In this document: positions 38,401 through 41,742 of the stretch, in pieces
Position numbering within the stretch: the stretch's first letter is position 1
Layout: each line of letters starts with the position of its first letter
From: Luidia sarsii
Taxonomy: Eukaryota > Echinodermata > Asteroidea > Paxillosida > Luidiidae
Direction: 5' to 3'
Assembly (NCBI GenBank): GCA_949987565.1
Contig: OX465104.1
Location: forward strand, 2,515,974 to 2,579,973
DNA length: 64,000 nucleotides
The notes under the pieces: generated by a model
Told to the model about the DNA's origin: nothing
The model's database searches: none
Seen by the model: the letters and a program-made list of their open reading frames with translations, nothing else
Translations under genes and position numbers: made by a program

Positions 38401-41121
38401 GGCTAGTCTGCCCTTGTTGATTCATTTTACAGAAATATATTGTTTTAGCGAGATTTGAAAATAAAGCATTGTTAAAAAAAAAAAAAGCTTCAGAATGGCT
38501 GTGAGAGATGGACGCAAAGCCATAGGCACTTTACGAATCTATGGATCGGGCTCAGGCTCAGGCTTCATCTACGTCTGACAAAACCTGAAAATCCAGGTTG
38601 TGGTTTGTTTCCGAATTTGAAGGTTTGTTTGCTTGATAGGTACAGGGTATTCCCCAAGAAACTGGGGTTAAACGGTTGTTTTTTAGATGCCTGTGATATT
38701 ATAACGAATAAGATAAATGTGACCGAAGCCTAAGCCCGAGCCTAAGCCTTCCTTTCGCAAAGGGCCACAGTCCAAGCCAGGTATTCAAAATGGTCGCCAA
38801 GTGTTGACAGAGCACGAGATATATAAGAGGACCGACATATGACGCTTAACCACCGTCGTTGAGCCATGCTGGTAAATTGTGTGGGGACTATACAAGGACG
38901 TGTTTTGTAAACCAGCGTAGGTTAGGCTTAGGGCGCTACGGTTAGGGTTATGGTTACGGTTAGAGTTAGAGTTCGGGTTGGGTTAGCGTTACTGATAGAG
39001 TTAGGATTAGGATTAGGGTTAGGTTCAGGATTAGGGTTGATAGGGTTAGGATTAGGATAAGGGTTAGGGTTGTTTCGTGCTTGTGCCTGTAACTATCTGA
39101 GAAATGAATGAATGAATGAATGAATGAATGGAGGGAGGCCTCAGCAAAACCTAGCTTCGCGCATGCGCACTTATAGCTTAGCCACGGTGGTTAAGTGTCA
39201 TACGTCGTGACGCATATATGGCTCCAGAGCACAGAGACTTCCATTTCTTTGTTTGTTTGCATTCCTCTCCTCCAGGAAGCGTCCCTGCCCCGGATATTCA
39301 GACTGTTCAGGGGCCTGGGTCTTCGGCATGTAGTTGTCATTGACGACTGTAATCAGGTAAAAGTGCATCACGGCTTTGGAAATTCATTTATTAGAATCCA
39401 CCAGTCTCCTGACAACAGGAAGAATAAACAGCATTAAAGAAGAATGAATCCCAGAGAAAAATGTTGGCTTATCTGATTGGGCGTCAAAAACAACCTACAA
39501 TTACCTATGTGCTACTCACCTACGAGTTTCATAAAGAGGGAAAAATCATGGAATTTGAATGGTCGAATTCGCGTTCCCGCAAACTGCCATCTTTTCGAAT
39601 GGCCCGCCAGTCACTGCGGGGGGTATGACATAATGACAGACAACTCCCGCATGGGCCCGAACGGATGTACCCTTACTACATGTACAGTACACGTATATAT
39701 ACCGCGTGCAGTTAAACACTCCACTTGAGGCCACAGCCCACTTCCTAAACAACTCAGGTCTCTTGTCCTTGTTGGGAATTATACATGGAAAGATTTCCCC
39801 AGCTTTTTCCCGCTGACATTTTGACATCCAAAAGCCTGGCAGTACACCATCGTTCAGCTCGCGAGTGTATACAAACTGCATGCAGTATAGTAAGGGGTAC
39901 ATCCGTCCGGGCCCATGCGGGAGTTTTCCGTTGCGATGTCATACCCCCCGCAGTGACTGGCGGGCCATTCGAAAAGATGGCAGTTTACGGGAACGCGAAT
40001 TCGACCACCGAATTTCATGATTTTTCCCTCTTTATGAAATTCGTAGGTGAGTAGCACATAGGTAATTGTAGGTTGTTTTTAACGTCCAATCAGATAAGCC
40101 AACATTTTTCTCTGGGTTTCATTCTTCTTTTAAGATGAGTATGGCTCTTCTCCGAGACACACTCATTCTATGATGTTGCCCTTTTTCTATCCAGCATTCC
40201 TGAGTCCCTCTCTATCTCCTTCTTTCCTTAAAGCCCCTACACAACATTGTTAAGATCGAAAAAACAGAAATGTTCACAGATTTACACGAACCTTATACAG
40301 TTTGTAGATGGTTATAGTAGAAACCACTCACTGAAATATTTCTGCTTAAAATGTTGTATTTTGGGAGAAATGAGTAAAAGAAATAGTTTACGTCTCACCG
40401 AGATCTAAACTATTTTTCGGAACAGTACGGCGTTGAATGCTGCGAAACAAATAAAGCGGTTTTCACGATTTTCTCAAGACTCGGTTGGCGGATTGAGCTG
40501 AAATTTTCACAGGTGTGCTATTTCATGCATATGTTGGATCAGACAATGTATGGATGCTATTCTTTGACCTCGACCAATGTTGTGTAGGGGCTTTAATAGC
40601 CATGTTAGCCTGTAACTTTGAGTGGCTTTTAAGCCTTGTTTTGGGCAAACATGCATAAAAAGATTTTTTTTTTTTTTTCAATTCTCAAAAGAGATTTTAC
40701 TTGGTGGAAATACCAAGAAGGTGTAATATGCATATGCATAGATATGATGTAATGACAATTGGCCAATCAGACTATTAAGGGACCAGCAGAATAGCATTTG
40801 CGGGAAGAATGCCGTCGCCGGGTGAATATAACCTGCCTTAAAAAAAAGGGAAACATGTACGGTAATTTTGAAGGTTCAGCCAATTTGGGGGTTTCCATGT
40901 CAACCATGATTGGGGAAAAAAAAACATGGCTGCCGTATTGCTTCAGCAATATTATTTCGACTGGATGGATAGTGATAATCATTCTGAATTTCTTTTCTTT
41001 TTTTCTTTCGTAACTGGCGAAGGTGATTGGGATTGTGACTCGCAAGGACTTGGCTAGGTATCGGGTGCGCTCCAAGAGAGGGAAGTACACCATTGAGGAG
41101 TTGAACATCTCCCACAGCTAG
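2389..41121 (+). CDS. CLCN7: CLCN7: H(+)/Cl(-) exchange transporter 7, spliced gene of 20 recognised coding exons
   Basis: Lysosomal/late-endosomal 2Cl-/H+ antiporter; in vertebrates it works with the beta subunit OSTM1. Joining the 20 exons listed below gives 761 residues in one frame with matching phases at every junction, against about 805 in human ClC-7. Seen in order: acidic dileucine motif E17-x3-L21-L22; membrane core from about residue 78; GSGIPQ at 158-163; GKEGP at 200-204, whose Glu202 is the expected gating glutamate; LEEG with Glu269 as expected proton glutamate (typical of exchangers, not channels); GLFIP at 464-468; two CBS domains at about 582-640 and 700-755. The sequence resembles ClC-7 rather than ClC-6 throughout, for example in the SLDYD segment and the FMNPSPYTV and TRKDLARYR stretches. 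The region between exons 1 and 2 is shorter than in human, so one N-terminal exon may be missing. About 94% of the span is intron. Confidence 0.95.
2767..3610. mobile_element. Large foldback (inverted-repeat) element in CLCN7 intron 1
   Basis: The two halves are inverted copies: CTAGTCCGAGTA near 2767 faces TACTCGGACTAG near 3599, and the TTGGATTAAGTGAGAATCACC block (2957) faces its complement at about 3392-3412. The arms are roughly 370 nt with a short non-repeated centre near 3150-3230. No transposase ORF, so it is a non-autonomous foldback MITE. ORFs on both strands here are mirror shadows. Confidence 0.75.
3655..3740 (-). mobile_element. Possible LINE/SINE 3' tail
   Basis: On the minus strand TTGTAAAGCACTTTGAGGTC is followed by an AT-rich run of ATT triplets. 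This resembles the 3' ends of L2/CR1-like retroelements. Only the tail is present. Confidence 0.4.
4777..4932. mobile_element. Old palindromic MITE (CAGTGGCTGTTGTTACGGCAG family)
   Basis: A diverged copy of the palindromic element seen near-intact at 59633 and 60128: arms GTGGTTCCCTGAC and complement surround TTTAGCTCTTGGAACCAGAC. Lies in CLCN7 intron 1. Confidence 0.6.
5290..5394. repeat. Inverted pair of Penelope-type terminal motifs
   Basis: AAATTTAGTCGGCCTGACG... and its complement sit head to head, joined through AAAGGCAGAGAGAAAGG. This forms a near-perfect hairpin about 105 nt long. Same motif as the PLE 3' ends at 327 and 46030. Confidence 0.8.
5726..5967. mobile_element. MITE with GGCCGTTTACGAAATGAAGG termini
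   Basis: About 240 nt with inverted ends (GGCTTAGGCTCGGGCTCAGG ... GAGCCTAAGTCTTCATT) around a conserved GTTGGCTTGATAGGTACAGA core. Other copies: 38522, 46723, 52494. Confidence 0.7.
6150..6456. mobile_element. Truncated TTAA-type MITE (AGCCCCTACACAACATTGG family)
   Basis: Carries the internal sequence of the family seen complete at 40232-40592 (GATGGTTATAATAGAAACCT, TCGGTTGGCGGATTGAGCTG). The 5' end is lost, and the 3' end runs directly into a Penelope-like fragment. Confidence 0.65.
6463..6705 (+). mobile_element. Penelope-like element 3' fragment
   Basis: Begins CAACATCCAGGAAGGGAATG, the last nuclease codons (NIQEGND, stop), and continues with the same C/T-rich 3' untranslated sequence as the copy at 1091. 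Confidence 0.65.
6858..6988. repeat. Inverted pair of Penelope-type terminal motifs
   Basis: CTCAAAAGTGAGAGGGCCTG and its complement face each other around CTCAAAGGCCTTTGAG, with a small tacatgtacatgta insertion in the right arm. Confidence 0.7.
7510..8085 (+). repeat. CCTCAATCCTCCACAATCCTCC minisatellite
   Basis: Two blocks. 7510-7755 has irregular units ending TGTGAGTTTGTGCAAGAT. 7867-8085 has a regular 42-bp unit containing GTGTAAATTTTACAACCTTC. The same unit recurs in intron 13 at 30825-31130. Confidence 0.85.
8100..9240. other. Intron 1 sequence without recognised genes
   Basis: No exon, RNA gene or complete element recognised. Near 8800 a short GTGTGGTGGATTCAAAT stretch resembles the 5' flank of the tRNA-derived SINE at 34729. 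Confidence 0.4.
9315..10152 (+). repeat. CCTCCCTGCCTCCCTTTCTC pyrimidine satellite
   Basis: About 840 nt of almost pure pyrimidine on the plus strand, built from CCTCCCTGCCTCCCTCCCTC-like units with blocks of CTTTCTCCC. It produces long PS/L-rich and GR/E-rich pseudo-ORFs in several frames, which are not genes. Confidence 0.95.
10565..11208 (+). mobile_element. TTAA-flanked foldback element carrying a THAP zinc-finger exon
   Basis: Bounded by TTAA at 10561 and 11209. Inverted arms of about 235 nt start AGGGGAATGAAACCCAGAG and end CTGGGTTTCATTCTCCT. The centre, 10854-10946, encodes [20 protein letters not shown] then [11 protein letters not shown], the start of a THAP domain (C-x4-C, then SFH..P). 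After KRP the reading runs into the right arm, so the domain is truncated. Confidence 0.8.
11616..12092. mobile_element. Foldback MITE with GGGCCGCCGCACATGAGAGC termini
   Basis: TTAA at 11612 and TTAG at 12093 flank arms of about 190 nt (GAGAGCTATCTGCTGAGCAA ... TTGCTCAGCAGATAGCTCTC). It contains the GTTTTGGTGAGATTTCTGCC and GGCCTCTTGAGGCAGAAATC blocks in inverted order. A second, left-truncated copy is at 16490-16808. Confidence 0.8.
12107..12300. repeat. Dispersed repeat shared with 57490-57610
   Basis: GGATGGCCCATGTAGGGAGA, TATATAAACAAGCA and CACTTCCTGT recur in the same order in both places, ending TGTGGGATT. Confidence 0.55.
12345..12490 (+). mobile_element. tRNA-derived SINE fragment in a hairpin
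   Basis: Contains the B-box-like GGGTTCGAATCCCGCCCGAG and the SINE body CCTGAAATATTTTTATCAGG and CACCGGGCAAAGCACTGAGC. It is bracketed by CAAAAGAGGTTTTGCCCTTA and its exact complement, so the whole forms a hairpin. The A-box half of the tRNA is missing. Confidence 0.65.
12548..12845 (+). mobile_element. Penelope-like element 3' fragment with terminal motifs
   Basis: 12548-12628 retains the nuclease C-terminus with substitutions. Terminal motifs follow in both orientations (12655-12700 minus, 12785-12840 plus), suggesting nested insertions. Confidence 0.65.
12920..13320 (+). mobile_element. Penelope-like element 3' untranslated region and ends
   Basis: C/T-rich 3' sequence like that at 1190-1420, then two plus-strand terminal motifs at about 13146 and 13255 (GAAAGGTCCTGCTAGGATCG). 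Ends about 100 nt before CLCN7 exon 2. Confidence 0.65.
13420..13476 (+). CDS. CLCN7: CLCN7 exon 2: cytosolic N-terminal segment
   Basis: 19 codons between an AATAG acceptor and a GAG|GTACAG donor, phase 0 on both sides. It ends LLSAKYE, which continues into SLDYD of the next exon exactly as LLSLKYE-SLDYD does in human ClC-7, so the 3' boundary is strong. The 5' half (GNEGLEEIG) is not conserved enough to prove that exon 1 is its direct partner. Confidence 0.78.
13602..13969. mobile_element. TTAA-flanked MITE, AGGCCC variant
   Basis: TTAA at 13598 and 13970. Ends AGGCCCTATACAACATTGGG / CCAATGCTGTGTAGGGCCT. Same variant as 54247-54538. Lies in CLCN7 intron 2. Confidence 0.8.
14036..14085 (+). 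repeat. Solo Penelope-type terminal motif
   Basis: CTGCCTTTGAGAAAGGTCCT followed by GCTAGGATCGAAACGTCAGG. No nuclease remains. Confidence 0.75.
14326..14391 (+). CDS. CLCN7: CLCN7 exon 3: SLDYD segment
   Basis: 22 codons, phase 0/0, with acceptor CATCAG and donor [25 protein letters not shown] aligns with SLDYDNSENQLFLEEE of human ClC-7, the conserved cytosolic stretch just before the first membrane helix. The intron ahead of it carries a 21-nt A run at about 14241-14261. Confidence 0.9.
14828..15125 (+). repeat. Direct duplication of a ~150-bp unit
   Basis: AATTCGACGACCTGAATTTC... and AATTCGACAACCTAAATTTC... start two copies that both end GGCAATTAGCAGAC. Confidence 0.7.
15472..15882. mobile_element. 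MITE with TAGAGCTCTATCAATAAACT termini
   Basis: Inverted ends: CAATAAACTAGAGTGCGCAC at the left and GTGCGCACTCTAGTTTATTT at the right. The right end stops about 110 nt before CLCN7 exon 4. Confidence 0.7.
15993..16131 (+). CDS. CLCN7: CLCN7 exon 4: first membrane helix (B)
   Basis: 46 codons plus 1 nt. A basic segment ending SRWV is followed by a long hydrophobic helix ([16 protein letters not shown]) matching [23 protein letters not shown]. The donor is weak (AGCT|GTATCC), and a TTAA-flanked element begins only 8 nt after the exon end. The phase-1 end pairs with exon 5 to make a Tyr codon. Confidence 0.9.
16143..16480 (+). mobile_element. TTAACCACTTCGCG element, 3'-truncated, at the exon 4 donor
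   Basis: TTAA at 16139 begins 8 nt after exon 4. The sequence (CCACTTCGCGGCGGGACCTC, CACCACTATTGTCCACATTT) follows the complete copy at 41743 for about 340 nt, then is replaced by the foldback MITE at 16490. Confidence 0.75.
16490..16808. mobile_element. Foldback MITE, left-truncated copy
   Basis: Matches the element at 11616, including GGCCTCTTGAGGCAGAAATC and the right terminus GATAGCTCTCGTGTGCGGCG. About half of the left arm is lost at the junction with the preceding element. Confidence 0.7.
16948..17057 (+). CDS. CLCN7: CLCN7 exon 5: helix C
   Basis: 2 nt plus 36 codons, between ATCTCAG and GAG|GTGAGT. The hydrophobic stretch [19 protein letters not shown] corresponds to the second long helix of CLC proteins. 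The exon ends LGE, just ahead of the PVAAGSGIP of exon 6, as in ClC-7. Confidence 0.92.
17288..17545. repeat. Cluster of Penelope-type terminal motifs
   Basis: Four copies of the AAAGGTCC...GGATCGAAA motif in both orientations, preceded by the companion sequence CAAACTGCTTACCGACTAAA. Lies in CLCN7 intron 5. Confidence 0.75.
17765..17908 (+). CDS. CLCN7: CLCN7 exon 6: GSGIPQ selectivity motif, helices D-E
   Basis: 48 codons, phase 0/0. It starts [20 protein letters not shown], almost identical to human ClC-7, and carries the first anion-coordinating signature (GSGIPQ; Ser159 in the assembled protein). It ends GGLSVGK, the first half of the GKEGP motif, which is split by the intron. Confidence 0.98.
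17950..18372. other. Intron 6 sequence, nothing recognised
   Basis: No coding or repeat signature that I can name between exon 6 and the MITE at 18377. Confidence 0.4.
18377..18741 (+). mobile_element. TTAA-type MITE (AGCCCCTACACAACATTGG family)
   Basis: TTAA at 18373 precedes AGCCCCTACACAACATTGGT. The internal blocks match 40232-40592. The right terminus has decayed (GTTGTGTTATCCCTTT). Confidence 0.75.
18866..18949 (+). CDS. CLCN7: CLCN7 exon 7: gating glutamate, helix F
   Basis: 28 codons, phase 0/0. It begins [20 protein letters not shown]. The first residue, Glu202, is by homology the gating glutamate of CLC transporters. The exon ends in a lysine-rich loop (FKKDFK). The following intron (18950-23243) is 4.3 kb of duplicated repeats. 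Confidence 0.98.
19085..19580 (+). repeat. TATCAATTTGCATATGTGT satellite
   Basis: About 19-25 bp irregular units, interrupted at about 19440-19500 by a Penelope-type terminal motif. Lies in CLCN7 intron 7. Confidence 0.85.
19690..23220. mobile_element. Tandem/nested copies of an ~0.8-kb element with AGCTTTTCCGCCGCTTCC ends
   Basis: The palindromic border TTCCGCCGCTTCCAGGGAAG CGGAA occurs near 19733 and 20541, 813 nt apart. Two further partial copies lie at about 22050-22440 and 22480-23215. Shared blocks include CAAACGTGGCAAATGCATAA, ACGTCATCTCATGAATATTT and AATTTGGTATGT. No transposase is visible; short ORFs recur only because the unit recurs. It fills most of CLCN7 intron 7. Confidence 0.7.
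23244..23402 (+). CDS. CLCN7: CLCN7 exon 8: helices G-H with proton glutamate
   Basis: 53 codons, phase 0/0. It contains [20 protein letters not shown] and [16 protein letters not shown]. The second Glu of LEEG (Glu269) is the expected intracellular proton-transfer glutamate, marking an exchanger. The donor is ATC|GTGAGT. A TTAA-flanked element inserts 16 nt after the exon end and makes up most of intron 8. Confidence 0.98.
23422..24116 (-). mobile_element. TTAACCACTTCGCG element, near full-length, in intron 8
   Basis: TTAA at 23418 and 24117. Ends ACAACTTCGCGCCGGG and TCCCGGCGTGAAGTGG. It is the inverse of the copy at 41743. TTAA target plus CC-starting inverted ends fits piggyBac-type non-autonomous elements. 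No transposase. Confidence 0.8.
24204..24314 (+). CDS. CLCN7: CLCN7 exon 9: helix I
   Basis: 37 codons, phase 0/0, preceded by a (TC)n tract that supplies the polypyrimidine tract. [18 protein letters not shown] and [10 protein letters not shown] match human FFASMISTFTLNFVLSIY and PGLINFGRFD. The donor is GAG|GTCAGC. Confidence 0.96.
24340..24475. repeat. Inverted pair of Penelope-type terminal motifs
   Basis: Motif in both orientations around CTCAAAGAGAAACG, preceded by GTTGCAAACTGCTCACTGAC. It directly abuts the MITE at 24476. Confidence 0.7.
24476..24654. mobile_element. Palindromic MITE (CAGTGGCTGTTGTTACGGCAG family)
   Basis: Arms GTGGCTGTTGTTACGGCAGT / ACTGCTGTAACAACAGCCAC enclose TTTAGCTCTTGGAACCAGAC. 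Right terminus slightly decayed (CCACAG). Confidence 0.8.
24660..25615. other. Intron 9 remainder, no gene recognised
   Basis: AT-rich, with a T run near 25390-25416. No conserved coding segment seen before exon 10. Confidence 0.4.
25624..25739 (+). CDS. CLCN7: CLCN7 exon 10: helix J
   Basis: 38 codons plus 2 nt. [20 protein letters not shown] matches [20 protein letters not shown]. The strong donor AA|GTAAGT splits a Lys codon that is completed by exon 11. Confidence 0.96.
25930..26040 (-). repeat. Solo Penelope-type end with companion sequence
   Basis: GTTGCTAACTGCTTACTGAC then CAAATCTCAAAATTTAGTGG and the terminal hairpin motif. This is the ~105-nt unit that recurs across the window. Confidence 0.75.
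26207..26342 (+). CDS. CLCN7: CLCN7 exon 11: helix K and start of luminal loop
   Basis: 1 nt plus 45 codons, after a C-rich tract ending CTGCCAG. The hydrophobic [16 protein letters not shown] is followed by SDDCRPI, equivalent to SSRDCQPL in human. The exon ends NSLQ|GTATCC, where human has YPLQ. Confidence 0.95.
26600..27220 (+). mobile_element. Diverged relative of the TTAACCACTTCGCG element
   Basis: Contains GATGCCACTATTGTCCAAAT, GTTGCCACATGAATTGCCAG and a right end GGGGGTTAA. The order matches the copy at 41743 with many changes. Lies in CLCN7 intron 11. Confidence 0.6.
27448..27541 (+). CDS. CLCN7: CLCN7 exon 12: luminal loop
   Basis: 31 codons plus 1 nt. [20 protein letters not shown] corresponds to [20 protein letters not shown] of human ClC-7, a stretch characteristic of this paralogue. 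The donor AAAG|GTAAAC leaves a phase-1 Gly codon. The following intron is mostly a C/T microsatellite. Confidence 0.96.
27655..27710 (-). repeat. Solo Penelope-type terminal motif
   Basis: TTAGAGGGTCTGACGTTTCG then ATCCTAGCAGGACCTTTCTC. Abuts the C/T microsatellite. Confidence 0.75.
27715..28830 (+). repeat. 1.1-kb C/T microsatellite filling intron 12
   Basis: Almost uninterrupted CT/CCCT sequence up to about 12 nt before the exon 13 acceptor. Read as protein it gives PS/L or GR/E pseudo-ORFs on both strands. Confidence 0.95.
28842..29011 (+). CDS. CLCN7: CLCN7 exon 13: helices L-N with GLFIP motif
   Basis: 2 nt plus 56 codons. It holds [20 protein letters not shown], matching [20 protein letters not shown], then [15 protein letters not shown] (464-468) is the third CLC anion-path motif. 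The exon is squeezed between a 1.1-kb C/T microsatellite and a 1.7-kb minisatellite. The donor is GCT|GTAAGA. Confidence 0.97.
29120..30815 (+). repeat. CCAGGCCATTTT minisatellite, ~1.7 kb
   Basis: Units of 14-17 nt (CCAGGCCATTTTTCA, CCAGGCCATTTTCCA) repeated roughly a hundred times, with scarce variants such as TTTTGCTCCAGG in blocks that show higher-order duplication. Free of stops in several frames on both strands, hence the HQAIF- and NGLVK-type pseudo-ORFs. It begins about 110 nt after exon 13. Confidence 0.95.
30825..31130 (+). repeat. CCTCCACAATCCTCC minisatellite, second locus
   Basis: Same unit family as 7510-8085, in CLCN7 intron 13. The last ~30 nt (GGAGGATTGTGGAGGATTGA) are in inverted orientation. 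Confidence 0.8.
31243..31294 (+). CDS. CLCN7: CLCN7 exon 14: start of helix O
   Basis: 17 codons plus 1 nt. [15 protein letters not shown] matches DPGKYALMGAAAQLG. The acceptor is GCCTTCCAG and the donor TTG|GTGAGT; the split Gly codon is completed by exon 15. Confidence 0.95.
31470..31648. mobile_element. TA-flanked MITE with CAGTGGAACGCCGCTATAAC termini
   Basis: 179 nt between TA dinucleotides, with inverted ends CAGTGGAACGCCGCTATAAC / GTTATAGCGACGTTCTACTG. These are typical of pogo/Tigger-type Tc1-mariner MITEs. Lies in CLCN7 intron 14. Confidence 0.75.
32067..32735 (+). repeat. ACTACA hexanucleotide satellite
   Basis: About 670 nt of (ACTACA)n with AAACTACAAAACTGCA and AGCTACAGCTGCA variants. 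Gives poly-T, NYNY and LQLQ pseudo-ORFs. Ends about 35 nt before exon 15. Confidence 0.95.
32770..32983 (+). CDS. CLCN7: CLCN7 exon 15: helices O-R and linker to CBS1
   Basis: 2 nt plus 70 codons plus 2 nt. [20 protein letters not shown], then [18 protein letters not shown] and [15 protein letters not shown], match human ClC-7 closely, ending in the cytosolic linker. An ACTACA satellite runs to within about 35 nt of the acceptor. The donor is CAT|GTGAGT. Confidence 0.98.
33000..33400 (+). repeat. C/A-rich low-complexity sequence in intron 15
   Basis: CCCCCCACCCCCTGCTCCCC-like stretches followed by C-rich sequence; no gene. The rest of the intron to 34163 shows nothing I can name apart from a candidate cryptic exon at 33510-33593. 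Confidence 0.6.
34164..34281 (+). CDS. CLCN7: CLCN7 exon 16: first half of CBS domain 1
   Basis: 1 nt plus 39 codons. [20 protein letters not shown] and the SHNGFPVV strand match REVMSTPVTCL and NHNGFPVV of human. CBS domains of CLC proteins pack against the cytosolic face and bind nucleotide. The donor is CCT|GTAAGT. Confidence 0.96.
34400..34680. mobile_element. Second PLE-like family with hammerhead-like end (intron 16)
   Basis: Direct and inverted copies of a unit containing GGAGGGTTTGCGATGACACC, AAGGTCTCTTAAAGGAAGAG and AAAAGAACCTGAGTGGTAAC. Minus strand 34605-34572 carries CTGATGA, a GGCCAG/CTGGTC stem, GAAAC and GTC in order. Repeated on a larger scale at 48330-49190. Confidence 0.7.
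34729..34975 (-). mobile_element. tRNA-derived SINE, copy 1 of a tandem pair
   Basis: The tRNA-like head is 34838-34908 on the minus strand: AGCTCGG/CCGAGCT acceptor stem, A-box-like TGGTCAAGTGG and B-box-like GGTTCGAATCC. The body carries CCTGAAATATTTTCATCAGG and GCCCAATACTCG, with an ATGAGGTTTTGC-type tail. Not a functional tRNA: the anticodon arm does not pair. Confidence 0.8.
34978..35175 (-). mobile_element. tRNA-derived SINE, copy 2 of the tandem pair
   Basis: tRNA-like head at 35091-35162 (minus) with a better T arm (CGGGTTCGAATCCCG). Body as in copy 1. The two copies are separated by the AGATATATTATGATTTTTGC junction. Confidence 0.8.
35385..35500 (-). mobile_element. SINE family 2 fragment
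   Basis: AGCGCTCTTACCATCTGAGC is the complement of a tRNA A-box region (GCTCAGATGGTAAGAGCGCT), preceded by the GACAAAGAAAACTCTGACTG tail typical of the family. Confidence 0.6.
35565..35890. repeat. Cluster of inverted Penelope-type ends next to exon 17
   Basis: Two head-to-head motif pairs with companion sequences GTCAGTGAGCAGTTTGCAAC and GTCAGTAAGCAGTTTGCAAC, representing two subfamilies (TTAGAGGGCC-type and TTTAGTGGGCC-type). Confidence 0.75.
35921..35992 (+). CDS. CLCN7: CLCN7 exon 17: end of CBS domain 1
   Basis: 24 codons, phase 0/0. [17 protein letters not shown] matches [17 protein letters not shown]. It is preceded by a cluster of inverted Penelope-type ends (35565-35890) that reaches to about 30 nt before the exon. 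Confidence 0.96.
36060..36329 (-). pseudogene. Non-LTR retrotransposon (CR1/L2-like) reverse transcriptase C-terminus and 3' UTR
   Basis: Minus strand 36329-36189 reads [45 protein letters not shown], then stop. It is the familiar end of LINE ORF2 proteins (RAF..A.P.LWN.L...R......FKS.LKT.LF). The 3' flank contains TTAAGCGCCTTGAGCG. Everything upstream is missing, so this is a dead 5'-truncated copy in CLCN7 intron 17. Confidence 0.8.
36465..36530 (-). repeat. Solo Penelope-type terminal motif
   Basis: TTTAGTGGGCCTGAGTTTTG then ATCCTAGCAGGATCTTTCTC; lacks the ACG of the GAAACGTC box. Confidence 0.65.
36535..36715 (-). mobile_element. tRNA-derived SINE family 2
   Basis: Minus strand contains GGGCTGGATAGCTCAGATGG, TAAGAGC, ACCAG, GGGTTCAAGTCCTGGTCC and an AAAGTTTTCTTTGCC tail. 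A tRNA-like cloverleaf head can be drawn, but the copy has a CCGTT/ACCAG mismatch in the anticodon stem. Confidence 0.75.
36720..37290. other. Intron 17 remainder, no gene recognised
   Basis: AT-rich with a G run (about 36916-36924) and a GGGTGGGTGGTTG stretch. No conserved ORF. Confidence 0.4.
37302..37478 (+). CDS. CLCN7: CLCN7 exon 18: linker between CBS domains
   Basis: 59 codons, phase 0/0. [11 protein letters not shown] matches KDFRDAYPRFP, and [17 protein letters not shown] matches [17 protein letters not shown]. The donor is AAG|GTAGGT. A degenerate copy of the TTAACCACTTCGCG element lies about 33 nt downstream. Confidence 0.97.
37512..37620 (+). mobile_element. TTAACCACTTCGCG element, 5' fragment downstream of exon 18
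   Basis: CCGCTTCGCGTCGGGACCTC through GGGCACCACTATTGTCCACA, then unrelated sequence. Confidence 0.65.
38002..38487 (+). mobile_element. TTAACCACTTCGCG element, partial copy
   Basis: TTAA at 37998. Starts TCACTTCACGCCGGGACCTC and follows the 41743 copy with an internal deletion (GGACCACCTTGAAGATTTGT...). The right end is lost in an A run. Confidence 0.7.
38522..38766. mobile_element. MITE with ...ACGAAATGAAGGCTTAGG termini
   Basis: Contains GGATCGGGCTCAGGCTCAGG, the core GTTTGCTTGATAGGTACAGG and right end CCTAAGCCTTCCTTTCGCAA. Same family as 5726 and 46723. Confidence 0.7.
38920..39080 (+). repeat. Degenerate TTAGGG-like interstitial telomeric repeat
   Basis: Runs of GGTTAGGGTTATGGTTACGG and GATTAGGATTAGGGTTAGGT type, about 160 nt, followed by (TGAA)n at 39104-39130. 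Lies in CLCN7 intron 18. Confidence 0.75.
39276..39356 (+). CDS. CLCN7: CLCN7 exon 19: CBS domain 2
   Basis: 27 codons, phase 0/0. [20 protein letters not shown] plus VIDDCNQ is almost identical to human [20 protein letters not shown] plus VVDNRNQ. The donor is CAG|GTAAAA. Confidence 0.98.
39438..40129 (-). mobile_element. Second TTAA-flanked foldback element with broken THAP exon
   Basis: TTAA at 39434 and 40130. Arms match the element at 10565. On the minus strand from 39850 it reads [23 protein letters not shown], then a stop: relative to the first copy 2 nt are gained, shifting frame. In the shifted frame [16 protein letters not shown] continues, which is more of the THAP domain than the first copy keeps. 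Confidence 0.8.
40232..40592 (+). mobile_element. TTAA-flanked MITE, AGCCCCTACACAACATTG family, complete
   Basis: TTAA at 40228 and 40593. Inverted ends AGCCCCTACACAACATTG / CAATGTTGTGTAGGGGCT. 361 nt, no ORF. Lies in CLCN7 intron 19. Confidence 0.85.
41023..41121 (+). CDS. CLCN7: CLCN7 exon 20: end of CBS domain 2 and stop
   Basis: 32 codons and a TAG stop. [15 protein letters not shown] matches [15 protein letters not shown], and the tail [10 protein letters not shown] replaces LEELSLAQT. The acceptor is GGCGAAG, with a T-rich tract upstream. Confidence 0.97.
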   Translation: MIGIVTRKDLARYRVRSKRGKYTIEELNISHS

Positions 41122-41450
41122 TCTGGCGCCCTCGTGTGTCCTCAGCGACTTCTGAAATTGTAGGGATGTCCGCTCAATGTTAAAGACTTATTTAAAGCAC
41201 CGAAACAAAGCTCAAAATAAGCCGAATTTGGCTAAAATGGCTGAAAACGGTACACGTGTATCTATCCTTTGTGACAGTTGTAAATCCTTATTTGACAAAG
41301 CAGTGTTTTGGGGTTTTTTGGGGGGGGCCCATTTCGAAAAAATCTGGCTTTGCCGTCGAATCTGGATTTGTCTGGCTTACTTTCGTCCATTTTAAAGTAC
41401 AAGGCATACAAACGGGAAACCTTTGTCTTCGATTTTACTGCTTTTTTTTA

Positions 41451-41456
41451 AATAAA
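41451..41456 (+). terminator. Candidate poly(A) signal of CLCN7
   Basis: The first AATAAA after the CLCN7 stop lies 330 nt downstream, following a T run. It is a plausible 3' end, but no transcript supports it and later A/T-rich matches exist. Confidence 0.35.
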
Positions 41457-41742
41457 AAGAATCCAAAGCTTCAACTTCATCAAAGAGCTCCAATCTGTGA
41501 TTTCAGCTTTTGGATAACAGAGACGGAAGCCGAAGCCTAAGCCGGGTTTTGGAAAAAGGTCCTATCTCTGATCGAAAGTGGGTATTGTGCCTGCTTTCCA
41601 ACCAGGTATGTGCTATTGAGGTATGTTCAGGAACCAGACTATTATCTTTGCTCATCAGGTTTTTTTTTTCTTTTTGGAAACATAATCTGATTTGGGTTTT
41701 AACTAGTGTTGTATTAATAGCTGTATAGTATTTTATTGTTAA

